From: Anthropogastromicrobium sp052273485
GTDB taxonomy: Bacteria; Bacillota; Clostridia; Lachnospirales; Lachnospiraceae
NCBI GenBank assembly: GCA_052273485.1
Contig: DAVZID010000002.1
Coordinates: 62,001-126,000, forward strand
DNA: 64,000 nt
Reading direction: 5' to 3'
Shown: one piece after another, positions 23,098-30,130 of the stretch
Numbering within the stretch: the stretch's first letter is position 1
How the letters are laid out: the number at the start of each line of letters is the position of its first letter
Translations under genes and position numbers: made by a program
Notes under the pieces: generated by a model
Told to the model about the DNA's origin: nothing
Database searches by the model: none
The model's input: only the letters and a program-made list of their open reading frames with translations

Positions 23098-25398
23098 ATG
23101 TTTGGCAAGCTTTTGTCATTTGAACCGGATGCCACAGGCGTAACGGTAAAATTTGAACACAAAGAGGGAAGAATTACCTTTTTTACAGATCGCATAGTGC
23201 GAGTATACAGTTCGATGGAAGAGAAACACAGAGCATCAAGAGCCGTTGTGTTAGAACCAAAGAAGGTCGATTTTCAGGCGCGTCAGCAGAAGGAATTTTT
23301 AACAATTAAGACAAAGAAGTTCTTAATCCGCGTAAGAGACGAGTTTCAGGTTGATTTTCTAACAACGGACGGACGCATGATTTCGGAGCAGGTTGCAAGA
23401 ACTACGACGGCGCAGACCATCACAAAAGAGCAGGCAGAGCTTCTGGCAAAGGAAGGACATGATCTTCCAAAAGAGCAGGCAGTCCACGAATTTGAGGTTG
23501 TGCGTATGCTTCATCCAAAGGAGCATATTTACGGACTTGGCGATAAAACAGGATTTTTGGATAAGAGAGGCTATGCCTACGAGATGTGGAACAGTGATCT
23601 TCCACAGACACACACCGACTTTTTCCCAAGCCTTTACAAGTCGGTCCCATTCTTTATTTCCATGCGTCCGCACTTTACATATGGAATTTTCTTCGATAAT
23701 ACCTCAAAGTCCTATTTTGATATGGGAAAGGAAACGGCAGACCGCTACTTTTTTGCAGCGGATGGCGGCGATCTGGACTACTATTTTATCGCAGGTGAGA
23801 GTATGCGCGATATCGTTGGCGCATATACGAGCCTGACTGGACGCACAGCACTTCCGCAGAAGTGGACACTTGGCTATCACCAGTCTCGCTGGGGTTATAT
23901 TACAGAGAGCGATATCATGGATGTTGCAGAAAAGATGCGTGCATGTAAGATTCCGTGTGATGGCATTCATTTCGACATCGATTACATGGATGCATTCAAG
24001 GTATTTACATGGAATAAAAAGAACTATAAGGACCCGAAGAAGACCTTAAAGACACTGGCCGATATGGGCTATAAACCAATCACAATTATCGACCCGGGTG
24101 TCAAAAAAGAAGATGGTTATTATGTTTACGAGGAGGGCATCAAGAACGGCTACTTTGCCTTCTCCGCAGAGAATGAGCTCTATGTAAACGAGGTATGGCC
24201 GGGTGACTCTGTTTTCCCAAGCTTCACAAATCCAAAGGTGCGCAGCTGGTGGGCAGATAAGCAGAAATTCTTAGTGGACATGGGCGTGCGCGGCGTTTGG
24301 AACGACATGAACGAGCCGGCAAGCTTCAAAGGACCGCTACCGGATGATGTGCAATTTGCAGATGAGGACGATACCGTGATTCTTCATAAGGATGCACATA
24401 ACATCTATGGTCACTGTATGGCAATGGCAACAAAGGATGGATGGTTAAAATATGATGGCCGCAGACCATTTATAATCACACGTGCAGCCTATGCCGGAAC
24501 GCAGCGTTATTCGCTTGTTTGGACGGGTGATAACCAGAGTATCTGGGCACATCTTCAAATGGCCATTCCACAGCTGTGCAACCTTGGATTGTCTGGCTTT
24601 ACCTATGCTGGAACAGATGTCGGTGGCTTCGGAGCAGATGCAACAAAAGAGCTTCTAGCTCGCTGGGTTCAGGTAGGCTGCCTATCCCCATTTTTCAGAA
24701 ATCATTCCGCACAGGGAACGAGAAGACAGGAGCCGTGGCAGTATGATGAGGAGCTTTTAAACATTTACCGCAAATATGTGGAGCTTCGCTATCGTCTGCT
24801 TCCATATATTTATGACTGCTTCTTTGAGAGTGAGCAGACAGGCCTTCCGATTATGCGTCCTCTTATGTTAAATTTCGAAAAGGATGTAGAAACTTACGAA
24901 ATAAATGATGAGTTCATGGTAGGTGAGTGGCTGCTTGCTGCACCAGTTGTCACACAGGGAACCACGATGCGTCTCGTTTATCTGCCGGAAGGCGCGATGT
25001 GGTATGACTTTTGGACTGGAGAAAAATACAAGGGCGGTCAGTATATTACGAAGAAGGCACCGCTTGACACCATGCCGTTATTTGTGCGCGCAGGTGCTGT
25101 GCTTCCGCTGTATCCGTTAATGCAGTATGTCGGTGAAAAAGAGGTCGAAGATTTGACACTCGCCGTTTATCCGGGCACCGGCAATTACATCCATTATCAG
25201 GACGATGGTGAGAGCTTCGCCTACAAGAAGGGCGGTTACAATGCATACGTATTCTCCCAAAATAATGGCCGTCTGCAGATCAAGGATGCTGTAAAGAACT
25301 ACGAAAAGCCATATAAGGGCTTCTATGTTAAGATCTGCCGCGATGGTATGACGGCGCTGTCCGAAGCTCCAGGCGAATATTTAAAGCATGAGGAGTGA
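23098..25398 (+). CDS. Glycoside hydrolase family 31 alpha-glycosidase
   Basis: 766 residues, no signal peptide, so cytoplasmic. GH31 retaining alpha-glucosidase or alpha-xylosidase. The nucleophile is Asp403 in GVWNDMNEPA and the acid/base is Asp478 in WTGDNQS. The N-terminal beta-sandwich (1-220), the TIM barrel (from about 240, WTLGYHQSRWGY) and C-terminal beta domains are complete. ATG 23098 has AAGGAGGAG upstream. It stands alone, so the substrate (malto- or isomalto-oligosaccharide versus xyloside) is open; the general form with RGVWNDMNEP is most typical of alpha-glucosidases. Confidence 0.92.
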   Translation: MFGKLLSFEPDATGVTVKFEHKEGRITFFTDRIVRVYSSMEEKHRASRAVVLEPKKVDFQARQQKEFLTIKTKKFLIRVRDEFQVDFLTTDGRMISEQVARTTTAQTITKEQAELLAKEGHDLPKEQAVHEFEVVRMLHPKEHIYGLGDKTGFLDKRGYAYEMWNSDLPQTHTDFFPSLYKSVPFFISMRPHFTYGIFFDNTSKSYFDMGKETADRYFFAADGGDLDYYFIAGESMRDIVGAYTSLTGRTALPQKWTLGYHQSRWGYITESDIMDVAEKMRACKIPCDGIHFDIDYMDAFKVFTWNKKNYKDPKKTLKTLADMGYKPITIIDPGVKKEDGYYVYEEGIKNGYFAFSAENELYVNEVWPGDSVFPSFTNPKVRSWWADKQKFLVDMGVRGVWNDMNEPASFKGPLPDDVQFADEDDTVILHKDAHNIYGHCMAMATKDGWLKYDGRRPFIITRAAYAGTQRYSLVWTGDNQSIWAHLQMAIPQLCNLGLSGFTYAGTDVGGFGADATKELLARWVQVGCLSPFFRNHSAQGTRRQEPWQYDEELLNIYRKYVELRYRLLPYIYDCFFESEQTGLPIMRPLMLNFEKDVETYEINDEFMVGEWLLAAPVVTQGTTMRLVYLPEGAMWYDFWTGEKYKGGQYITKKAPLDTMPLFVRAGAVLPLYPLMQYVGEKEVEDLTLAVYPGTGNYIHYQDDGESFAYKKGGYNAYVFSQNNGRLQIKDAVKNYEKPYKGFYVKICRDGMTALSEAPGEYLKHEE

Positions 25399-25416
25399 AA
25401 TCGTGTAGCGTAAACG

Positions 25417-25545
25417 GGTGCTGAGACGATGTGATTTTACGAGGCCGAACGTTGGAGCAAGCCTGTCAAAGTAATGTATGACAATAAGGAATGTAGTGGC
25501 GGCTCTGCGGAAAAGAGAGGCCGACAAAACACTCGTCGAGGCACC
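25417..25545 (+). repeat. Dispersed structured element, copy A (full length)
   Basis: Plus orientation, 129 nt. Outer helix GGTGC-TGA-GACGA-t-GTG pairs with CAC-TCGTC-GAG-GCACC. The core has TTTTACGAGGCCGAACGTTG, a variable arm (GAGC...GCTC, TGTCA...TGACA) and GCGGAAAAGAGAGGCCGAC. The 3' flank up to ~25640 carries degenerate CTTGCGGGTTGC, CTTCCGGGTCGCA and CTACCGGTCGCA units. It lies between the GH31 and feoA genes; nothing else is seen in this gap up to the feo promoter. Confidence 0.78.
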
Positions 25546-25686
25546 TTTCGCTAATCTTGCGGGTTGCCCCCACCCTTCCGATAAAAATTCCCTTCCGGGT
25601 CGCACGCTCCAGCTCCCTACCGGTCGCATAGGTAATATACCACAGCTTTCTTTTTCATTTTCTGGAAAAAATCGTGCAAATTGTTC

Positions 25687-25746
25687 TTGACATCTAATCT
25701 AGGTTTGAGTATACTAATTGTCGATAGGAAATGATAAATGTTATCA
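25687..25746 (+). promoter_or_regulatory. feo operon promoter with Fur-box-like palindrome
   Basis: TTGACA (25687-25692), 17 nt, TATACT (25710-25715). Downstream at 25732-25746 is TGATAAATGTTATCA, a 6-bp perfect inverted repeat matching 12 of the 14 defined bases of the 7-1-7 Fur box TGATAATNATTATCA. Iron-dependent repression is expected. Confidence 0.78.
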
Positions 25747-25779
25747 ATACAAAAAAGATAAGAAAGAGAGGTATGTGCT

Positions 25780-25992
25780 ATGCCATTATCTATGGCTCCG
25801 GAAGGTAAGGAGAGCGTAATTCACAAAGTAGGCGGCAAGGAAGAGACCAGACTGTTTCTGGAACGATTAGGCTTTGTTGTCGGCGCTGTTGTAACGGTAG
25901 TCTCTGAAATTCAGGGAAACCTGATTGTCAATATAAAGGACTCCAGAGTTGCGATTGGCAAGGACATGGCCAGCAAAATCTTAGTTTCCTGA
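25780..25992 (+). CDS. feoA: FeoA family protein (first copy)
   Basis: 70 residues, an SH3-like small cytoplasmic protein that helps FeoB-driven Fe2+ uptake. It shows the FeoA pattern LGFVVGAVVTVVSEIQGNLIVNIKDSRVAIGKDMASKILV. ATG 25780 follows AGAGAGG. First gene of the feo cluster under a Fur-box promoter; a second, more canonical FeoA follows 55 nt later. Confidence 0.85.
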   Translation: MPLSMAPEGKESVIHKVGGKEETRLFLERLGFVVGAVVTVVSEIQGNLIVNIKDSRVAIGKDMASKILVS

Positions 25993-26047
25993 GAGGAGAA
26001 AAGTTTGTGATTATGCCAGATGTGCAGTCACGGAAAGGGGTATCGAT

Positions 26048-26269
26048 ATGAAAACACTGAAGGATGCAAGCATCGGTCAGACCGTAAAGGTAAAGAAGCT
26101 GACTGGCGAGGGTCCGGTAAAGCGCCGTATCATGGATATGGGAATCACAAAAGGCGTTGAGATCTACGTAAGAAAGGTAGCTCCGCTTGGTGATCCGGTA
26201 GAGGTAACGGTAAGAGGATACGAGTTATCTCTTCGTAAGGCAGATGCCGAGATGATCGAAGTTGAGTAA
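26048..26269 (+). CDS. feoA: FeoA family protein (second copy)
   Basis: 73 residues with the canonical FeoA core: GPVKRRIMDMGITKGVEIYVRKVAPLGDPVEVTVRGYELSLRKADAEMIEV. ATG 26048 after AAAGGGG. Two distinct FeoA genes before FeoB are common in clostridia. The 164 nt between it and feoB are A-rich, with a possible TATACT (26298-26303) but no good -35. Confidence 0.9.
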   Translation: MKTLKDASIGQTVKVKKLTGEGPVKRRIMDMGITKGVEIYVRKVAPLGDPVEVTVRGYELSLRKADAEMIEVE

Positions 26270-26433
26270 TCAAATTTTTTTTGCCCAGTGGTTAGCTTAT
26301 ACTAATAAAAATAAGTAAAGACCGCTACGAATAAGGGTAAACAAAATAAGATACGCCAAAGCAAATAAAAATAAGCAATGGCAAAGTAAAGTAAGCATTA
26401 AAAAAGGTTTGGAGACAAAACAGGAGGTTTGTA

Positions 26434-28914
26434 ATGTCAATTAAGATTGCATTAGCAGGTAATCCCAACTGTGGTAAAACAACACTTTTTAACGCATTGA
26501 CAGGATCCAATCAGTTCGTAGGAAACTGGCCGGGCGTTACAGTTGAGAAAAAGGAAGGTAAGTTAAAGTGGGAAAAAGATGTCACCATCATGGACCTTCC
26601 AGGTATTTATTCATTATCCCCATATACACTTGAGGAAGTCGTAGCAAGAAACTATCTGATCACAGATAGACCAGATGCGATCTTAAACATCGTAGATGGT
26701 ACCAACATCGAGAGAAACCTGTATCTGTCCACACAGATCATGGAGCTTGGTATTCCGGTTGTCATGGCAATCAACATGATGGATCTTGTAAGAAAGAGCG
26801 GCGATAAGATCAATATTGATAAGCTTTCCAAGAAGCTTGGCTGCCCAGTTGTTGAGATTTCCGCATTAAAGGGCGATGGAATCAAGGAAGCAGCAAACAA
26901 GGCTGTTGAGTTAGCAAAGAAGAAGGCATTAGCAAAGCCGGTACACGAGTTCTCTAAGGATGCAGAAGAAATCATCGCAGCAGTTGAGAATAAGCTGACT
27001 GGAATTGAGGATGAGCAGAAGCGTTTCTTCGCAATCAAGCTCCTTGAGAAGGATGACAAGATCGCAGCACAGATGAAGTCCGTACCAGATGTATCTGCTG
27101 AGATTGCACGTATGGAAGACGCATTCGATGATGATACCGAGAGTGTAATCACAAACGAGCGTTATACATACATTTCTTCCATCATCGGAGAGTGTTGCCA
27201 AAAGGCACACGGCGGCAAGAAGTTAACCCTTTCCGATAAGATTGACCGTATTGTAACGAATCGTTTTCTGGCACTTCCGATTTTCGCCGTTATCATGTTC
27301 ATTGTTTACTATGTATCTGTAACGACAGTTGGAACCATTGCAACTGACTGGGCAAATGACGGAGTATTTGGCGATGGCTGGTATTTAGCAGGCATTGGCC
27401 GCAGTGCATATGAAGAAGATGCTGGTGAGTATGGCGATGCAGAGACGATCATTAATGCATTCGTTGATGAGTCCGGTGACGAAGATCTGGCAGCAGCAGT
27501 TGACGCTGAGGCAGATGATTACGATCCGGCATCAGCAGTTGAAGCTGTAAAGGCTTATGCTGCAACCGTAGCAGATGACGCAGAAGTAACCTACACCGTT
27601 CAGGATGAGGAGACCATGGCAGAGGAAGATGAAACTGCTACTGGCGCAGACCTGAAGGCAGCAGTTGAAGTATATGAGAAGTGGAATGCAACCGCTCCTG
27701 ATAATGCCGATTATGGCATCTGGATTCCAGGTATTCCGGCATTTTTAGAGTCTGCTCTTGATGCAGCAAATTGTGCAGGCTGGTTAAGAGGTCTGATCAT
27801 GGATGGTATCGTAGCCGGTGTAGGAGCTGTACTTGGTTTCGTTCCTCAGATCTTAATCCTGTTCATCTTCTTAGCATTCCTTGAGGGATGCGGATACATG
27901 GCTCGTATCGCATTCATCATGGACCGTATCTTTAGAAAGTTTGGTCTTTCTGGTAAGTCCTTCATCCCGATGTTAATCGGTTCTGGTTGTGGTGTTCCTG
28001 GTATCATGGCTTCTCGTACCATCGAGAACGACAGAGACCGTAAGATGACCATCATGACAACCACCTTCATTCCGTGTGGTGCAAAGCTTCCTTTCATCGC
28101 AATGGTTGCAGGTGCAATCTTCGGCGGTGCTGCTTGGGTAGCTCCATCCGCATACTTCCTTGGTATCGCAGCAATCATCTGCTCCGGTATCATCTTAAAG
28201 AAGACAAAGTTATTTGCTGGTGATCCGGCTCCGTTCGTTATGGAACTTCCGGCTTACCATATGCCAACTGTAGGAAGCGTGCTTAGAAGCATGTGGGAGC
28301 GTGGCTGGTCCTTCATCAAGAAGGCTGGTACCATCATCCTTCTTTCCACCATCGTAATTTGGTTCACTACTTACTTCGGATTTGTTGATGGTGCATTCCA
28401 GATGCTTTCCGAAGATCAGATCGACAATAGTATCTTAGCAACTATTGGTAAGGCAATCAGCTGGATCTTTATCCCACAGGGATTTGGAAACTGGCAGGCA
28501 ACCGTTGCATCCGTTACAGGTCTTGTAGCAAAGGAGAACATCGTTGGTACAATGGGTATCCTGTACGGCGGACAGGAAGGCGTAAGTGTCTATGCAGCAA
28601 TGGCAGCTTCCTTTACCGCAGTAAGTGGTTATGCATTTTTGGCATTCAACCTGTTATGTGCTCCGTGCTTCGCAGCTATGGGTGCGATCAAGAGAGAGAT
28701 GAACAATACCAAGTGGTTCTGGGTTGCAATTGGTTATCAGTGTGGATTTGCTTATCTGGTATCCTTAGTAATCAACCAGATCGGCCGTCTCTTCACCGGT
28801 GCAGGCTTTGGTATTGGAACAGTAGTAGCGTTCGTAATCATCGTCGCATTCATTTACCTGCTGTTCAGACCATATAAGGAGAGCGAAACGCTTCAGGTTG
28901 CAACTGGCAAATAA
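26434..28914 (+). CDS. feoB: Ferrous iron transporter FeoB
   Basis: 826 residues. The N-terminal G domain has G1 GNPNCGKTT, G2/switch I NWPGVTVEKKEG, G3 DLPGIYSLSP and G4 NMMD, followed by a guanine-dissociation-inhibitor helical domain (about 165-270). The C-terminal membrane part has the two Gate motifs (FLEGCGYMARIAFIMDRIFRKFGLSGKSFIPMLIGSGCGVPGIMASRT and AVVSGYAFLAFNLLCAPCFAA-like). Between the first and second membrane segments an acidic insertion of ~100 residues (about 325-425, rich in Asp/Glu/Ala) is predicted outside the cell. AGGAGG precedes ATG 26434. Confidence 0.95.
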   Translation: MSIKIALAGNPNCGKTTLFNALTGSNQFVGNWPGVTVEKKEGKLKWEKDVTIMDLPGIYSLSPYTLEEVVARNYLITDRPDAILNIVDGTNIERNLYLSTQIMELGIPVVMAINMMDLVRKSGDKINIDKLSKKLGCPVVEISALKGDGIKEAANKAVELAKKKALAKPVHEFSKDAEEIIAAVENKLTGIEDEQKRFFAIKLLEKDDKIAAQMKSVPDVSAEIARMEDAFDDDTESVITNERYTYISSIIGECCQKAHGGKKLTLSDKIDRIVTNRFLALPIFAVIMFIVYYVSVTTVGTIATDWANDGVFGDGWYLAGIGRSAYEEDAGEYGDAETIINAFVDESGDEDLAAAVDAEADDYDPASAVEAVKAYAATVADDAEVTYTVQDEETMAEEDETATGADLKAAVEVYEKWNATAPDNADYGIWIPGIPAFLESALDAANCAGWLRGLIMDGIVAGVGAVLGFVPQILILFIFLAFLEGCGYMARIAFIMDRIFRKFGLSGKSFIPMLIGSGCGVPGIMASRTIENDRDRKMTIMTTTFIPCGAKLPFIAMVAGAIFGGAAWVAPSAYFLGIAAIICSGIILKKTKLFAGDPAPFVMELPAYHMPTVGSVLRSMWERGWSFIKKAGTIILLSTIVIWFTTYFGFVDGAFQMLSEDQIDNSILATIGKAISWIFIPQGFGNWQATVASVTGLVAKENIVGTMGILYGGQEGVSVYAAMAASFTAVSGYAFLAFNLLCAPCFAAMGAIKREMNNTKWFWVAIGYQCGFAYLVSLVINQIGRLFTGAGFGIGTVVAFVIIVAFIYLLFRPYKESETLQVATGK

Positions 28915-28928
28915 GCGTTAAAGGAAAA

Positions 28929-28948
28929 AGGGGCAGAACAATCTGCCC
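28929..28948 (+). other. Intercistronic hairpin after feoB
   Basis: GGGGCAGA-ACAA-TCTGCCCC, 8-bp perfect stem, not followed by T. It may set the 3' end or stability of the feoB transcript without ending the operon. Confidence 0.5.
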
Positions 28949-28995
28949 CGTAACGGATAACAAGAGTCTATGTGTTTGAAAGGCAAGGTAATGGT

Positions 28996-29133
28996 ATGGG
29001 AACAGTAATTGTTGGAGCAGTAGTAGTTGGTGTGGTTGCACTGATCGTTCGCAGTATGGCAAAGGATAAGAAGGCAGGAAAGTCACTCCAGTGCGGAGGC
29101 GACTGCAAGAACTGTGGAGGACATTGCCACTGA
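28996..29133 (+). CDS. FeoB-associated Cys-rich membrane protein
   Basis: 45 residues: one N-terminal membrane helix (TVIVGAVVVGVVALIV), a basic stretch (RSMAKDKKAGK) and a Cys-rich tail CGGDCKNCGGHCH. This is the layout of the FeoB-associated Cys-rich (FeoC-like position) proteins of Firmicutes, thought to assist FeoB. ATG 28996 has AAGGCAAGG upstream. Spacing of the cysteines (C-x3-C-x2-C-x3-C with a final H) could bind a metal. Confidence 0.8.
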   Translation: MGTVIVGAVVVGVVALIVRSMAKDKKAGKSLQCGGDCKNCGGHCH

Positions 29134-29146
29134 TCAAGAGAAAAGG

Positions 29147-29596
29147 ATGGAACAGCCTATGCAGCAAGGAAATATGCAAAAAGAGGCGATCCTGAACAGA
29201 CTCAGACAGCGGGGCTGCAGGATCACAAAGCAGCGGATGCTGCTGCTTGATATCATACTGGACGAGGAGTGTTCCAGCTGTAAAGAGATTTACTACAAGG
29301 CATCAAAGATCGATCCGAGCATCGGTTCGGCAACGGTTTATCGCATGATCAACATGCTTGAAGAGATCGGAGCAATCAACCGGAGAAATATGTATAAGGT
29401 TTCTTGTACGCAGGATGGGGATGAGATGCAGGAATGCCCATTAAGTGCAACTGCAAAGCATGCATGCACGATTGAGTTTGATGATAATTCGAGTATTGTG
29501 CTTTCCCAGAAAGCATGGAACCAGATTATTCAGGCAGGGCTTTCTGTATGTGGCTACAAAGACAAACAGGCCATACGCAGCATCAATCCTGCATAG
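29147..29596 (+). CDS. Divergent Fur-family transcriptional regulator
   Basis: About 149 residues. The N-terminal winged helix is typical of Fur (LRQRGCRITKQRMLLLDIIL, then SIGSATVYRMINMLEEIGAINR). The C-terminal half lacks the HHDHxxCxxC metal motif of Fur/Zur; instead it has KHACTIEFDDNSSIVLSQKAWNQIIQAGL. So metal sensing, if any, must differ. Starts at 29147, 29159 or 29174 are possible; AAAAGGA lies 11 nt before 29159. Co-transcription with feoB suggests control of iron genes, plausibly through the two Fur-like palindromes at 25732 and 29632. Confidence 0.75.
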   Translation: MEQPMQQGNMQKEAILNRLRQRGCRITKQRMLLLDIILDEECSSCKEIYYKASKIDPSIGSATVYRMINMLEEIGAINRRNMYKVSCTQDGDEMQECPLSATAKHACTIEFDDNSSIVLSQKAWNQIIQAGLSVCGYKDKQAIRSINPA

Positions 29597-29607
29597 GTTG
29601 ATCAATT

Positions 29608-29646
29608 TTGTTAAAAATCACTACAGCCTAATGATAAATTTTATCA
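29608..29646 (+). promoter_or_regulatory. Second Fur-box-like palindrome with possible promoter
   Basis: TGATAAATTTTATCA at 29632-29646 differs from the feo box by one base. A weak promoter TTGTTA (29608-29613), 17 nt, ATGATA (29631-29636) overlaps it. It lies upstream of the DUF6110/P-type ATPase pair. Confidence 0.6.
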
Positions 29647-29688
29647 ACAAAACAGTAGAAATTGTGGCACATATTCTTTATAATAAAG

Positions 29689-29724
29689 GGCAAGCGAAAA
29701 ACAAGCGTTTTCGCTTGCCTTTTC
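29689..29724 (+). terminator. Terminator between fur-like gene and metal ATPase operon
   Basis: GGCAAGCGAAAA (29689-29700) pairs perfectly with TTTTCGCTTGCC (29708-29719), followed by TTTT. If the promoter at 29608 serves the ATPase operon, this hairpin would lie in its leader and must be read through. Confidence 0.8.
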
Positions 29725-29803
29725 CGGTTACATAAATTTGAAGAAGATGGAACGGAAAAGAAATTTAAAATTTTACGAACATCGAATACAGGAGGATACT
29801 ATC

Positions 29804-30130
29804 ATGAGTTTTAAGGATTTTGATTACAAAAAGGGCGGTATTTTTGCAGCAGGTGTTCTGTTCGGAACAGCAGGTATTAAGGCACTTTCCAGCAAGGACG
29901 CTAAGAATGTATATACAAAGGCTACCGCAGCCGTACTTCGCGCAAAGGATTGTGTATTAAAGGTTGTCTCCAACGTGCAGGAGAATGCACAGGATATCTA
30001 TGCTGGCGCTAAGCAGATCAACGACGACCGCATTGCAGCAGAGGAAGCTGCAGAGGCAGAGGGACAGGAAGAAGCAGAAGAGACAGCAGAGGCAGAAACT
30101 AAGACAGAAGAGAAGGCTGACGAGGAATAA
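29804..30130 (+). CDS. DUF6110-like small protein ahead of metal ATPase
   Basis: 108 residues. A short hydrophobic stretch (GGIFAAGVLFGTAGIKAL, about residues 11-28), a helical middle with VYTKATAAVLRAKD and a low-complexity acidic tail of Glu/Ala from residue ~75. Such proteins sit upstream of heavy-metal P-type ATPases in clostridia; I assign the DUF number from memory of that context. ATG 29804 follows AGGAGG. The stop codon overlaps the ATPase start by one base (TAATG), so the pair is coupled. Possibly a membrane-anchored accessory with an acidic metal-binding tail. Confidence 0.65.
   Translation: MSFKDFDYKKGGIFAAGVLFGTAGIKALSSKDAKNVYTKATAAVLRAKDCVLKVVSNVQENAQDIYAGAKQINDDRIAAEEAAEAEGQEEAEETAEAETKTEEKADEE

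Noticed and set aside
29679..29684. TATAAT at 29679 as promoter of the metal ATPase operon
   Set aside because: The start site would fall inside a perfect terminator hairpin and there is no -35 at normal distance.
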